From NCBI GenBank assembly GCA_024114885.1, contig CP099425.1, forward strand, positions 434,001 through 498,000: a stretch of DNA of 64,000 nucleotides. The letters run 5' to 3'. A model generated the notes under the pieces. The model made no database searches. It was given only the letters and a program-made list of their open reading frames with translations, and was not told the DNA's origin. The DNA is from Septoria linicola. Lineage: Eukaryota; Ascomycota; Dothideomycetes; Mycosphaerellales; Mycosphaerellaceae. Below, in pieces: positions 42,198 to 54,078 of this stretch. The position numbers were made by a program, and so were the translations under genes. How positions within the stretch are numbered: the stretch's first letter is position 1; every line of letters starts with the position of its first letter.

Positions 42198-45035
42198 ATG
42201 TCGTCGTCGAAGGTCTCCAAAGCGTCGCGCCCACGCGCGCCAAGATCGTGCATTCCGTGCGGCAAGCGAAAGGTTGGGTGTGACAAGGTAATGCTTCTGT
42301 GCAGTTTGCCACTGCCGCACCACGGCTGACCACTCGGCTACAGGAGCGACCGATATGTGGAAGATGTGCCCGAGCCGGCATATCATGCTCATATGTGGCC
42401 CTTCGCTCGCCGCCGGCGGCACTGACAATGATAGGTGCACCGCCCTACTGCATGCGACACCCTGCGCTGCCACGAGCGACTGACTAGAGCCAGATGAAAC
42501 ACCATCTCTAGCATCAAGAGCAAGCCGCTTGTACGAGCTCACACATTCCGCAAATGTCGGCGAGACCGCAAGCAATCCTCCACTTCTACCTACCGACCGA
42601 GCCACGCACTGGCAGCGCAGACCAAGTCATGACAAGACGGCAGAGTTGAGGACGGGGCCACATACCGAGCTCACGGCGCCCGGAGAGACTGGTCCGAACT
42701 GTGTGCCGACTCCAGTGTCGCCGAAGAGAGACAGCACGACGCCCACCAGAGATACCGGCCACTTGTACGTCGGTCCGCACACGAAAGGACACTACATCTC
42801 GAGCGCACACTTCGCGCTCATTAGCCAAGAGGTGAGTCAATGTTTCGGATCACCTCGTGCTCGACGTGTGAAGCACGTTTCCGTGGCACATGCAATGAGC
42901 ACTAACCTTCTGGCAGGTCGCTGCCATCAATGACCTCCTTCGCGACCAGAAGGGCTACACTCGAGGCCAAGCAGAGCAACTACGTGGACCTATAGGGCAG
43001 ACGTTCCCTGCCTCACCGCCGCTTACATCGCCAAGATTCGACTCCAATGGCTCTTCGAATGATGGCACTCCGAACGAGCTTCCCGAACGAGAACTATACG
43101 GAGATCTGTTTCCGAACATCCCCGCCTGGACACCCCAGGATAATACTCTAATGCAATCGGCAGCGCCATCAATCGAGGAGATCTTGGCTGGTATGCCTAC
43201 TAAGGAGCAGAGTGAGGTTCTCATCTGGTCGTATATGGGAGGATATCATGCGAAGAGATCACTTTTTCATGGGCCTTCTTTCTTGGTGCAAGTGAGGAAG
43301 TTCCAGCACTGGTATGTAGCGTCGCAACTACCTCAGTTGATTGTGGCATTGACGTGTTTGGCGGCAGGTTTGAGACGCGTGATCCGAACTATGTGCTCAG
43401 CGTACATTTTCTATCATTACTGACAGCTGTTCTCTTCGCCGGATCAGTGGTCTGTCCGAGGTTCCGCTTGCAGACTGTGTTTGGCAACATCAGTCGCGAA
43501 ACCCTCACTTCAAGACTGTACCGAAGAGCGGTGCGCGCTATCAGATTGTCGGAATTCCCACAGTCACCTTCGCTGCAGTCACTGTCTGCTTTCATCATCG
43601 TCGACTCGACGTGGCTGAGAGAAGAACAGCCATTGACATGTTGTTCATTTATTGGTGTCGCCACGAGAGTGGCGCAGATGTTAGGTGAGCAACCGATTGC
43701 TGGAGTACTGGAATCTCATACTGACAGCAACAGGTCTTCACAAAGAACCTACGACGTTTGGTCACTTCTCACCGGTCGATGTCCACATTCGAAGGCAGAT
43801 CTGGTGGTCGATAGTATCCATCGATGCGCAGGTAGCGTTCGCTTCTGGCCTCCCTCCGATAATAGACTGCAGGCTCTACAACGTCCTGCCTGTGAGTGAG
43901 CTCAGCGCAGCTGCCATCCGCGAGGACTTTGAATCGCACGGCAATGCCAACAAATCAATACTGGGCATTTTTATCGGAGGCCGCTTCGTTTTCTACAAAA
44001 GAGGCAATGAGATCCTGCATCTTCTACATAGCAGTCTCTTGTCAGAAGCTGACCTGGACCGGATACTGGAGATTACGCATACAGTCAAGGCAGATATGGA
44101 CTCGAGACGAGAGCAGATACTCTTGATTGAGAAGATGACAGTACCTCCAGAGACGTGCGACGGCACTGATGTGGACGCCTTACGACATACAGAGTCGAAC
44201 GCGGCGCTGGCTCAGTTCGCAAAGATGTTGTTTGCACTTTGGGCAGCGAAGCCATACTCGGTGATGTATGGCCCTATGCGCAGGCACGGGCTTTTGCCAG
44301 CATTGCGGAAGAAAGAACCCAGGTGAGCTGTTCATGGAAGACCTATCCGAGCCTTGCTGACGTGGACGTCCTAGCGTGATCATATACTGCAGAGAATACG
44401 TCCACCGCTTTCTCCGACTCGCAGAGCGCCGAGACTTCCAGCCATGGCACTGGTGTTGGCCGGGACAACATCAGCCTCTTCACAGCATTATGGCACTGAT
44501 CTCCGATCTAGAAGACCATCCTGACGACCCAGAAGCTACAGAAACCCGAAAGCTAGTCGACCTGGCCATCTACAAATGCATCGGCTCAGACGACTGCGGA
44601 ATCGTCTCGCACGAGGATGGCAATCCAGATCCACGACCTCTCCATCCCGGCGGGACGCAAGCATGGCGCTTCCTCCGGCGAGCCAGAGACAGGTATGGTC
44701 CTTTCCCTCTTTGCTTACGCACTCTTTCCCAAGCTTCGAAAAAGGGAAATCTCGCGCTAACATGGTGATACACAAGGGCTTGGGAAATGGCCGGCTTAGA
44801 CCCTTCGATCCTCACCTGTCCCGAATCGGTCCACGATATCCGACTAAAGGGCGTCCCTGACGAAGACCGCGACGCCAAAGATCAACCGGACGAATGGCAA
44901 GATTATGCTTACGGGCCCATCCCGCAAACGTACGCCGAGTGGTCGTATCTAGGACAAGCCACGGACCCAAACTTTGGGTTTATCAATGACTTAGAGCTGC
45001 AGTTCCAGGGTGGTGTTGGAGGAGTGAGTTGTTGA
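42198..45035 (+). CDS. Zn2Cys6 transcription factor with fungal-specific middle domain
   Basis: Eight exons: 42198-42287, 42344-42434, 42494-42831, 42917-43311, 43368-43684, 43734-44322, 44375-44692, 44777-45035; 798 aa. The zinc cluster is split by intron one: CIPCGKRKVGCDK, then ERPICGRCARAGISC, giving C-x2-C-x6-C-x6-C-x2-C-x6-C. The middle has the fungal-specific domain (QIWWSIVSIDAQVAFASGLP near residue 435). Acceptors of introns two (42493 or 42511) and the 3' end are uncertain. A GTGAGT lies just before the TGA at 45033, so one more short exon after 45126 is possible. Pathway not evident from neighbours. Confidence 0.75.
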
Positions 45036-45807
45036 ATCATCTTTCCTCTTGACTTTTGTTTTTATGCATATTCACAAAATGCACTTTGAGGAACTCTAGC
45101 CAACGAATCTTCTTGTTCATATAGGATCGAAATCCCAAGCGTCTCTTCTGTCGCCAGATGCGGACTATGAGAAGAATGAGCTTTTTGCTTGCGGGCGCGA
45201 TGACGTGGCCGCAGGGTGAGAGTGGTGGGTGAGGTTCAAGGTCGTCGTCTTGCGAGTGTACATCCAAACCATCGATGTCGACATCGCGTGATCTCCTTAG
45301 ATCCGACACACGTGTATGGGATCCTTCCTCATCGAGACTGCGCCGATGAATCCTGTTCGACCACCTGGACTGCTGTCGTCGATGGGACGTGGTACAGGTC
45401 TTTATGAAGTGCGAACGTCACCCAGAGGTACGAAGCCAGCGCTGGACCAAGATTTTACGGCTTGTTTGTGCTTCTCAACTACATAAATCATTAGCTGGAG
45501 ACCGCGACGTGCTGTACACGTGGGCGAACATGCTGTCGATTCGCTACTGGCGACGGCCGTCATGTTACATGACACGGTACTTGCTTATCCTGCCGACAGA
45601 GTGTGTGCTGTCCAAACGAGATAACAAACTAACTTTACTTAGTCAAGATGGGGAAAATCGAGTGCTACGCTTGCCTCATGCAATTGGCAGGTCCGCGAAT
45701 GGAGGCAAGTCAGGTAACGTGAGGCATGGGCATTTGGGGCCAGTTAGGAGCAGAGCAGCTCGGAGAAGTGTATGTGGGTCCTCATGCTTAGCAAGACGCA
45801 GTAGCTA

Positions 45808-45839
<32 letters not shown>

Positions 45840-46079
45840 GCGGTCGAATATTATGTTGCAGCGCTGCGTTGGAGGACGCTTGATATTCACAGCAGACACT
45901 TGCGGACACAGCTACCATTTCCGGCGATCTCGTTCTCCGCCGTAAGATACAGATCAACGCTCGACTGAACTTGAACACGATCACCTGCCATGCCACCAAT
46001 ATCTCAATTACACTTCCAATGTGTCCTCCTACGCACACTCTTTCTAGGTGGTGGTTCGTCAAGATCATGCCACTTTCAC
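45036..46079. other. Intergenic, 1.04 kb, with a (TG)n tract
   Basis: Between the second Zn2Cys6 gene and the 133-aa gene (convergent). A (TG)13 microsatellite at 45808-45834 is the only clear structure. A possible last exon of the Zn2Cys6 gene may lie at about 45125-45230. Confidence 0.45.
45808..45834. repeat. (TG)13 microsatellite
   Basis: About 27 nt of uninterrupted TG dinucleotides. It lies outside any gene and should be length-variable among strains. Confidence 0.95.
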
Positions 46080-46481
46080 TCACATCTCCTCAGCACTGAA
46101 CCACGTCTTGAGCAGCTTAGTTAGCTGCACCTTCTCGATAGCCTTGATTTGGGTCCAGTCCAGCTTCCTGTCCTCAGCTTTCGATACAACTGCCTGCCAG
46201 AACTCAAATGTCTCGCGCAGGGCTATTGATAGCGACACGCTGGCCGCAAAGGGTTCGAGACTGTCATCTCCGGCGACCGCAAGTAGACTTGTAGGAGACA
46301 GGCCTTCAGCAGCGACGAATTTCGCGAATTCGTCCAAGTGTTGTAACGCTTGTCGAGCTTGTCTGATGTTCTGCTGCACTTTTGCTACTGTGGGCTGTGG
46401 GTAAGCTAGGAATGCTCTAAGGGCGCTGCGACTCGCGATCAGAGTCTGGATCCAATCTTTGATGTTTCCTGTTGGCGTCAT
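46080..46481 (-). CDS. Hypothetical helical protein, 133 aa
   Basis: Single exon. The composition is that of a real protein: largely helical, with regular Leu/Ala spacing (QQNIRQARQALQHLDEFAKF), no signal peptide and no membrane segment. It ends in LTKLLKTWFSAEEM. I do not recognise the family. It starts 108 bp away from a divergent small ORF at 46590 and 247 bp from the end of the Tls1-like gene, which is on the same strand. Because it follows Tls1 closely in the same direction, readthrough is possible. Confidence 0.55.
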   Translation of the reverse strand: MTPTGNIKDWIQTLIASRSALRAFLAYPQPTVAKVQQNIRQARQALQHLDEFAKFVAAEGLSPTSLLAVAGDDSLEPFAASVSLSIALRETFEFWQAVVSKAEDRKLDWTQIKAIEKVQLTKLLKTWFSAEEM

Positions 46482-46727
46482 TGTGTCAAAGTTGCTCGGT
46501 AGATGAGAGAATCAGCAGCTTGGGCGACCGCGAAACTGCTGGTTATGCTTTGAGCGTGTTTGTTGCGAAAGTTCTCATACGTTCCAGCATGTCTCAAGTT
46601 GCTCAGGCCCACGACACAAATGAACCCCCAAACGTCTATTTCAAAGCGCTCATCGAGGAGCTTCACTTCCAAGACACGGGCTCGATCCGGGTCGCATCGC
46701 AAAGGTGAGTCCAGAAAGGGTGACCTT

Positions 46728-47713
46728 TCACCTCTTCGCCGCGCCACCGGCAGTCTTCGCCTCCTCAATCGCTCTCATCTTCTCCCTCTGAGCTCTGCTT
46801 CCACCTAGCTTAGGGCCACTAGGCACTGGCGCAGCACCCTTCGCAGCGCCTTTTGCAGCAGTCGATGACGCTGCAGGTCTTCGTCTGTTTTGCTCTTCCA
46901 GGCCAGCCAGGAAGTCGGCCTTGAATGCCTCCGCCGCAGCCTCATCATTGTCGACGCCGGTATCGCTTAATACGCGTGCCGTGGAAGAGCTCTGATCGTA
47001 CATCGGTACTTGGGTTTCGCCCAGTATCTGGTCTATCATTGCCTCACGGGCCAGTTCACTAGCATCCTTGGGTCGTTGTCGACGCGGAGGCTTGTTTGTC
47101 GCTCTCCTGGTGTTCTTTCGAGATTGATGATTGCGTGGCATATCATCCAGGAGCGTTCCCTTCACGATTTGAGGCTCGTTGGAGGTCAATTTCGCAGATA
47201 CTTCAGGCGTGTGGCCTGGAACGTCTTCACTGACGGCTGGTGTTACACTTGACGAACGTAGTTCAGCCAGTTTGGAATCTATATATGCCGTCCTGCACTG
47301 TTAGCACTGACACCAGAGCATGAATACTGAAGGAGAATGGGAACTTCATACAAATGCTTGTCCTCCACTACTTCTGCCTTTCCCGTGGGCTTCGTGAAGC
47401 GGTCATTTGAAGTAGTCTCATCTTCCTGCTTCTGGAAAGGCACGACTGAGGTCTCGACAGTCGATGAGGCCCCAGTAGGTTGTTGACCAAGAACGCTTGA
47501 GAATCCTATCCCATGTCGCTTCGAGACAGGCCGTCGGACTGTGGACAGCGCCACCAAAGACTGCTGATCACTAATGGCGCCTGGGAGATCCTGGCCTACT
47601 CCACTAGTTGACTCCTCGCGTTCCTCGAGGTCTCGCTTTCTGATCACCTTCCTTCGCTTGTTCGCACGAAAGAGTACCGCTGGTGGCGCATCATGGCTGT
47701 CGTTGTCTGACAT
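46728..47713 (-). CDS. Tls1/C9orf78 (HCA59) family splicing-associated protein
   Basis: Complement of 46728-47292 and 47352-47713, 308 aa. The 59-nt intron (GTATGA donor, GTGCTAACAG branch, GCAG acceptor) restores KHLTAYIDSKLAEL, the most conserved motif of the family. The N-terminus has AVLFRANKRRKVIRKRDLEE, matching the opening of Tls1-like proteins. Later conserved parts are IVKGTLLDDMPRNH and the C-terminal AQREKMRAIEEAKTAGGAAK. Fission yeast Tls1 acts with the splicing factor Brr2 and is needed for correct splicing of shelterin transcripts and so for telomere silencing. Start at 47713 is the first Met in a good context (MSDNDSHDAPP). Family assignment rests on these motifs. Confidence 0.8.
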
Positions 47714-48302
47714 GGTCTTCTCTCGGACTTCTTGCGACAAGTGACGCCTGTGGCAAAGGCTTACGAGACCTCGACCAATATGTATTGCCTCGTGATGACA
47801 CACTTGTGCATTTCACAGCAAGCATAAACCGAGCATTGTTGACGTTGAGGTGTCGCCTACTTGAGCCGGCAGAGGCGAGGAATAACCGTGAAGAAGTCTT
47901 GGCAGTAGTCACGTGCAAGATCGCTGTTCACTTTGTCGTTGCCAGAAGTGCTTCACTTCACCGCGTGGTGCTCGCTTGCAAATTGCTATTGTGGCACTCA
48001 CATCACCGATCATCTTTTCGTATGACATATCTGTGAAAAGTTTGCACAAATGAGTGATCAGTGCCGGGAAGACGGCCTGGCGGAGCAATACCATGCCTGA
48101 TTTCTAATCACAAAGAGCTCTCGGATAGCTTTACCGTGGTCACGAAAGACCGGAGATACATGACAAGCAGCGAAGCATAACGCTGAATATAGTGGCCATC
48201 TCTCATGAGAACCTCGTGTAGGTACTTCTAGTAGTCTTCCAGTTCTGTCTTATTCACAATCCTTGCTCAGCAACCGTGGCTCTACGCGCGACAGCACGCA
48301 GA
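47714..48302. promoter_or_regulatory. Divergent promoter of the Tls1-like and DsbA-like genes
   Basis: 589 bp. Only short chance ORFs. No firm element seen. Confidence 0.45.
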
Positions 48303-49034
48303 ATGACTAACTACAACATCGATATCGTGAGCGACACAGTATGCCCATGGTAAGCTTTCTTGAGTCAAAAATGCTATGCTAGGATGCTGACCTTGCATAG
48401 GTGCTACGTGGGCAAGAACCGCTTGGAGCTCGCGATTAAGCAGCATAAACAAACCAATCCTTCGGATACCTTCACTACGACCTGGCATCCATTCTACCTG
48501 AATCCGAATGCGCCGAAGAATGTCGATAAACAGGAGTACTATGCCAGCAAATTTGGCGCGGAGCGCACGAAAGTGATGCAAGGCCACCTTGCGAGATTGG
48601 GAAAGCAGGTTGGAATCGACTTCGCTTTTGGCGGAAAGACTGGCAACACACGCGACAGTCATCGCTTGATCCAGTTGGGCTTGACCAAAGGAAGAGAGCA
48701 GCAGACCAAGGTAGTCGAGCAGTTATTCAACTCGTACTTTGAGAACGAGGAGGACATCACCAGCCGTGAAGTCTTGGTTGCTCGCGGCGTGAAATCTGGG
48801 CTGCCGGAGCAAGAGGTTCGCGATTGGCTTGAGTCAGACAAGGGAGGCGATGAGGTTGATAAGGAGGTCGCAAAAGCACAATCGGGTTTCATCAGTGGCG
48901 TGCCCAACTTTACCATCAATGGTAAGTACGAAGTTGCGGGTGCGGAAGAACCAGCAGCCTTCTTACAAGTCTTTGGGGAGATCAAGGAACGGGGCGAGGG
49001 AGGTGTGGTAAACAGCGGAGGCAACGCATGCTAG
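48303..49034 (+). CDS. DsbA/FrnE-like thioredoxin-fold oxidoreductase
   Basis: Exons 48303-48349 and 48401-49034, 226 aa. The 51-nt intron (GTAAGC donor, GCTGACC branch, ATAG acceptor) splits the active site: the join gives VCPWCYVGKNRLELA, with CPWC in the DsbA position. An alpha-helical insert (about residues 60-150) and the cis-Pro loop SGVPNFTINGKYEVAGAEEP complete the DsbA-like/FrnE fold. No signal peptide, so it is likely cytosolic. Family members are linked to polyketide oxidation (FrnE) or to redox repair; substrate here is unknown. It stands alone, with no polyketide gene nearby. Confidence 0.85.
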
Positions 49035-49379
49035 TCCGATCGCGAAGTCACCTAGCGAAGCTGTGCGGTGCTGCAAAAAAGGTTGCAGCAGAACGGACAT
49101 GCCGCTGACCAGCGCGGGTATCAGTGATAGGGTGTAACCAGCAGTGCAGTTTCCAAGCGAGTAGCACAATAATGCATGCTGCAGCAAGCATGATGGAGCA
49201 GGCGATCATGATAGTTCAATTAATGAATGATGTGAAGGATTACTTGGTCGCTTAGAGTTCGGTGATCTGCATGGCAGGAAATTTAGTGTCAGCCCTAGTT
49301 AGCACAACTTCACATGTGAACCTCCTGATGCTTATCGAACATGACAATCTATCGATGAGCAATCTCGCAAGTACGAGCA
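49035..49379. other. Intergenic, 345 bp
   Basis: Between the DsbA-like gene and Dph7, same strand. Nothing recognised. Confidence 0.45.
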
Positions 49380-50905
49380 ATGGCGGAACTCAAGTCCCTA
49401 CGATCCTTGACGCTGGACCTTCCGCCTAGCTGCATACAGTTCTGCCCGACTAAGCCACGTCTATTCGTGGTGGGCACCTATTTTCTGCATCGGAACGATC
49501 TGCAAGGCTATGAAAGTGCTCAGCCTGACGATACTGTAGATGCCCTTTCGACGGAAAGTGCAGAAGTCAGCCAAGCATCGCAGAAGCGCACAGGTAGCCT
49601 GATCCTGTACGAGCTTTCACAAGACAACAACATGTAGGTAAGCATCACGGCACGAGCCCCGATCTGAGCATCAGCAGCGTCGAGAAGAGATGGTAGCTGA
49701 TATCCCATCGTGCTCAGTACCGAGCTGTGCACCACAGCCACGGACTTTGCAATTCTCGATATCCAGTGGACACTCCATCCCGACAAGCTGGGCAACCTCC
49801 TCGCCGTTGCAACGTCAACAGGGCTACTCGCATTCTACCGGCTGCAAGAATCCTCAGATATTGCACAGCAGCCACAGCTCGTCTTATCATGTATCAAGCA
49901 GATCACCGACGACAAGACACTGGTATTGTCACTCACGTGGCATCCCCACCGGCCGCATGTTCTCGCAGTGACGCTGTCCGACGGGAGAGTTTGTTTGTGC
50001 ACGAGCAGTAGCACCACCAGCGGTAACGATGATGCTGTGGGCTGCTGGAGCCAAAACGCTGTGATCAGTATGCAAGATGCGCACGAGCACGAGCTCGAAG
50101 CGTGGATCGTCAGCTTCATGCCGGAGACGGCGAAAGTCCTATCTGGAGGTGACGACATGATCCTGCAGTGCTCCCACATCACGGAAGAACTTGAAGGACA
50201 ATACGAAAGACTTTGGCAAGATCGCAAACTTCACGAGGCTGGCGTGACCGCTATCTTACCTCTCTCCGACTCGCTTGCGGTGACCGGGAGCTACGATGAC
50301 CACATCCGGCTGTTATCGCTGCCTGCTATCGGCAGACGAAAGGTCCTGGCGGAGCTGAACTTAGGAGGTGGTGTGTGGCGGCTCAAAATGCTCACACCAT
50401 CTGTGTTACAGCCGAGCGGCCCTACCGATGGTAGTTCAGGTGCGAGAAAATCAGCCTTACAGGATCATACAAGGTACGCTTCCTTCTCATGCTCTTCCTC
50501 CTTGCCCTGAGTACGAGACTTTCTCCTGCTGCGGATCGCTCAACCACGCTACTGTAGGATGACTGCAGTCATCAGCCTCAGTGCGGCCTCCCGCACCTTG
50601 CCTTATTCGTGTAGCATTGCCCGACTCCTGCAGGCTCTCATGACGCCATCTGACATTATCGCAGGTTCATACTGCTGTGCAGCTGCATGCATGCTGGGAC
50701 CCGTGTTGTAAGCATGGTTCGAGATGGTGATGACTGGAGCTTTCACGTGCTGGCCAGGTTTGAGGAGCACAAGAGTATGAACTATGGCAGCGATGTCCAT
50801 CTTGGAAATGCCGGCTCGGTGAAGACAGTAGTCAGCACGAGCTTCTATGATAAGCTCATGTGTGTATGGCAGCTTGATTTGGCAGCTTACGATAAGAAAT
50901 CATAG
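49380..50905 (+). CDS. dph7: Diphthine methyltransferase/methylesterase Dph7, WD40 protein
   Basis: Exons 49380-49633, 49718-50473 and 50665-50905, 416 aa. The first intron is 84 nt, the second 191 nt and unusually long; phases fit at both. It opens with LTLDLPPSCIQFCPTKPRLF and VVGTYFLHRNDLQ, typical of Dph7/Rrt2, followed by WD-type blades with LSLTWHPHRPHVLAVTLSDG, AWIVSFMPETAKVLSGGDDM and HEAGVTAILPL..TGSYDDH. The last exon holds CMHAGTRVV and FEEHKSMNYGSDVH, the usual C-terminal motifs. Dph7 removes the methyl ester from diphthine-EF2, allowing Dph6 to add the final amide in diphthamide synthesis. The 191-nt intron might hide a further small exon. Confidence 0.85.
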
Positions 50906-51280
50906 GATGAAGCTGAAGTGATGCCTACAAAACAATATAGAAGCAATAATATCTGGCGCCGTACTGATTTCGCTCCGGCTTTGCGAATGCTCACAGTGCG
51001 CCTGGCAGAGGCTCGTCACAGCTCTGTGGTCTCTCTCTCTCAGAAGTGTCGTGATGTATATACATGATGTCGTGATGCGTGGGCCTTGCTCGCCGTTTCC
51101 ATCGCGACGATGCGCCGAAAATGAGATCTCCCACTTCAGATAGCCTCTGGCGATGTTGATGTGGTATTCGACTGGTGGCAGTCGCTCAAATCCTGTCAAA
51201 TACAGCCCCTCAGTGATGTCTCTCGACTCGGGAGTCAATTGGAGCATGAGTCTGTGGTATCGAAAGTTACTTCGTAGTCA
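50906..51280. other. Convergent 3' region, 375 bp
   Basis: Between Dph7 and the lipocalin-like gene. The minus strand stays open from 51247 to 50900 and may be an additional exon of the lipocalin-like gene. Confidence 0.45.
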
Positions 51281-52264
51281 TCAAGGCTCACCAGGGCCGC
51301 TAACCTTGATCTGTGGCATTGGTGGCGGCGGGTGACCATTCTCGTTATTGATCGCTCGCCTCCATTTGAGCACTGGTACACGCTTATCGCCCTGCGAATA
51401 AATCAGCTGTTGTTCGTCCCGGACCAATCAGGTAATGCTTACCTTAACTTCTGTCGGTTCCTCGCTGCCAAGCACGAGGACCTTTTCATCTTCCTCGAAG
51501 CGATGCGTTCGCACTTGAATGTCCCCGATCCAGCCTGGTAGGCTACAGCACTGGAAAGTATGCCGTAGGATCTCCTCGCGACCATGCCCCTCATTGGTGA
51601 TGTAGTATGGCCCACAGTATGCAAAACATCGCTTTCCCGCTTCTGCCCACTGCGGCTCTTCGCCTTCTCCTCGCTTGAAGCTTTGCTGTCCTGGTATCAA
51701 CATCTGTGCTGACATGTAACCATCTGGCGTATACATGATATAGCCTGTGACGTTCTTGGTCATAGGATATGTCGGTCGTTGGTTCGATGAATTCGGCGTC
51801 GGATACGCAACGTACGACTCTAGCTTCCAAGCTCCGATGAGCTTCTGTCGCAGAGACTTTTCAGGAGGCGGAGTTGGCGTCGGCTCCCGAGCATACAGGC
51901 CCTCATTCAGATCATTCACGTTCGAGCCAACATAGCTTGGACGAAAGTCTGACATCAACGAATCTTTGCGCTCCATGGGCGAAGTCTGTACAGGACTGGC
52001 CAAGAGATATGGAGTAGAATACGATGCCACTCTGTTGGTATAGATCGTGTTCGATGAAGGTTTGTGGTAAGGCTCCGCTCGAAATGGAGTCGGTGGTGAT
52101 GACGCTCGGAAGCTCAGCTTCTGAGGGGAGACAACCACTTGCGTCGGTGACGAGACTTCTGCTTGCACTTCCATAGGACTTCGCGACCGAGATCTCGAAC
52201 GGGCTTTCTTGTTAGGTAAGAACTTGGGCACTTGAAGATACTGTGTTGCAGTTGTGGTAGGCAT
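51281..52264 (-). CDS. Lipocalin-like domain protein with disordered N-terminus
   Basis: Complement of 51281-51391 and 51443-52264, 310 aa. The 51-nt intron (GTAAGC donor, GCTGAT branch, CGCAG acceptor) joins PTEVK to GDKRVPVLKWRRA. The first 130 residues are polar with SRSRSRSP. Next comes the lipocalin-like domain (PF13924 type): LIGAWKLESYVAYP, GYIMYTPDGYMSAQML, FAYCGPYYI and the HTFQCCSLPGWIGD strand set. These small barrels probably bind hydrophobic ligands; many are found near natural-product genes, but none are seen here. The C-terminus is uncertain: the frame stops at 51281 with two TGA codons, but a 96-nt intron from 51304 could instead join a downstream open frame (GLYLTGFERLPPVEYH) down to 50900. 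Confidence 0.7.
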
Positions 52265-54078
52265 GCTAGCTTCTGTCACCAATGCAGCAGAGCCGATGTG
52301 CTATGAGGTATACAGAGATACGAAAACAACATTGATGAATGTGGCAGGCTCGATCATGAGAGTCTATGAGGAGCAACATACCTGAAGTGGAGGGCCGAAT
52401 GATTGTATGTATGACGGGATGAGCTGATGACCAGTGCACACAGCACTGGCTACAGCACGACAGTCAGCCCACCAGCCAGCCAGACAATCGGCTGGGCCTG
52501 ACCTCGCAAAGTCTCAGCTCGTGCCTTCTCTAGCACGATGAGGTCGACGAGATATGCACAACCATGCTCCATGCATAGGAGTGGGACCAATCTTTTGCCG
52601 AGAAGCCGCAGATAGACACGGATATGTAGTCCATCCTGCAAAAGTCCGATGGACACAAAGGCTTGGACATGGGTTGGGTATACGGCAAAGGCGTCTGCCA
52701 TTTGCATCGCCTTGCTGTTTTGGGCGAGGGATCTATTGATTCCTGCACGGGAACCACCAGCTTCGCTGGCCCTATAGCTGCGCCGCTTTCATCAGTGGAC
52801 CGTAATCGTATGGCTGACCTTGCGGAGGATGAGGCAGAGCATCTGTCAACAACCTCATCTCCACTGGAATGCCTGCCTTACTGAATTACATGCGCGATGA
52901 GCAATTCCAGCCATGTGGTGCCCCTGTTGTGCTTTGCTGTCACGCCTTGCGGATCGATGCATGTCTTGCACCCACGATATTAGAGCGCGGAACAAGACGA
53001 TTTCCCTCAAATCGCCTCTTTAGACTTGGCACCCCGGTATGCGGACGAAAATAGCACATCCGTTGACGCAAGAGAGATTGAGCTTTGATGTTGCAGCAAT
53101 GCACTGAGCCTCACAGTCAGCCACTGCAGAGTCGCTTGTGGCATTCAGAGTTGCGGCTGGTGCTGAACCATTTCTCTGACAGAAGCAAGTCGCCAAAGCT
53201 GTCTCTACCTGTCGCTGCGACTGCTTACTGGGTCAATGGTCAGAGGAAAGACATCCGGTCATGATTGCTGGAGAGCCGTGCCGCCATCGCCCGCGCGTGC
53301 AATTGTCGCAAATCAAGCTGGAATCTCTTCTCCGACACTCCAGATTGTCGTCCCTTCCTGCACATCCTTGCAGTAAATCCTTGCATCACTCTCGATACCA
53401 GAAATCGGAAGGGCAGCCAAGAGCGCAGACTCCAATGGCTTCCTCGGCGGTGAGCATTTTCCGCCGGTCGAGCCTTGCGCTGACAAACGACCGGAAAGTG
53501 CTATCGTCAAGCCTATCGCATCGGCTATCGTGCCGAGGGAAATGAAGCCGTCATGGTTGTAGCTCTAGAGATTGAATGAGCCCACGGTGATAGAAGAGTA
53601 GATGTGTTTGGAAGAGATTCGCCCAGAGGTAGTGGCGGTAGGTGAGAGCAGTAACGACTGAGGCAACTACATCGGCCCTTCCATCTCTGCCTTAACGTGA
53701 TGACCAACAACAAGTTCCTCCGTGACCGGCACGACTCCTAGTCAATCTCCACCACAGCTCGATCTAGCTTTTTGAGAGCTGTATCTGTCATGCGGGGTGC
53801 TATAAGAACAGTACGCGTACGCTCTGAGCTTCTTCTCTTCGACAACGACATCAAAGGATTCAGCAGCAGTCAACAAGTATCAAAGGAAAATCATCAAGCA
53901 TGGCAAAAGCTGACCAAATGCAGGTGCACTACCATCACCGGTATGGCCGACCATCACGATAAGCCGCCATGAGGCGGTTCTTCGCTACAAGATCCCAAGA
54001 TGATCAAGGTATTTCGTTCAATACGATAGAAAGCTTGAGCCGGTGTTTGTTCTGCAAGACGTGACCGTCTCTTCCACC
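52265..54078. other. Gene-poor stretch, 1.8 kb
   Basis: Upstream of both the lipocalin-like gene and THI4. Only short overlapping ORFs of at most about 95 codons. No repeat or RNA gene seen. The THI4 transcription start and 5' UTR exon should lie towards its right end, with possible 5' splice sites at about 53941 (GTATGG) and 54009 (GTATTT). Confidence 0.45.
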
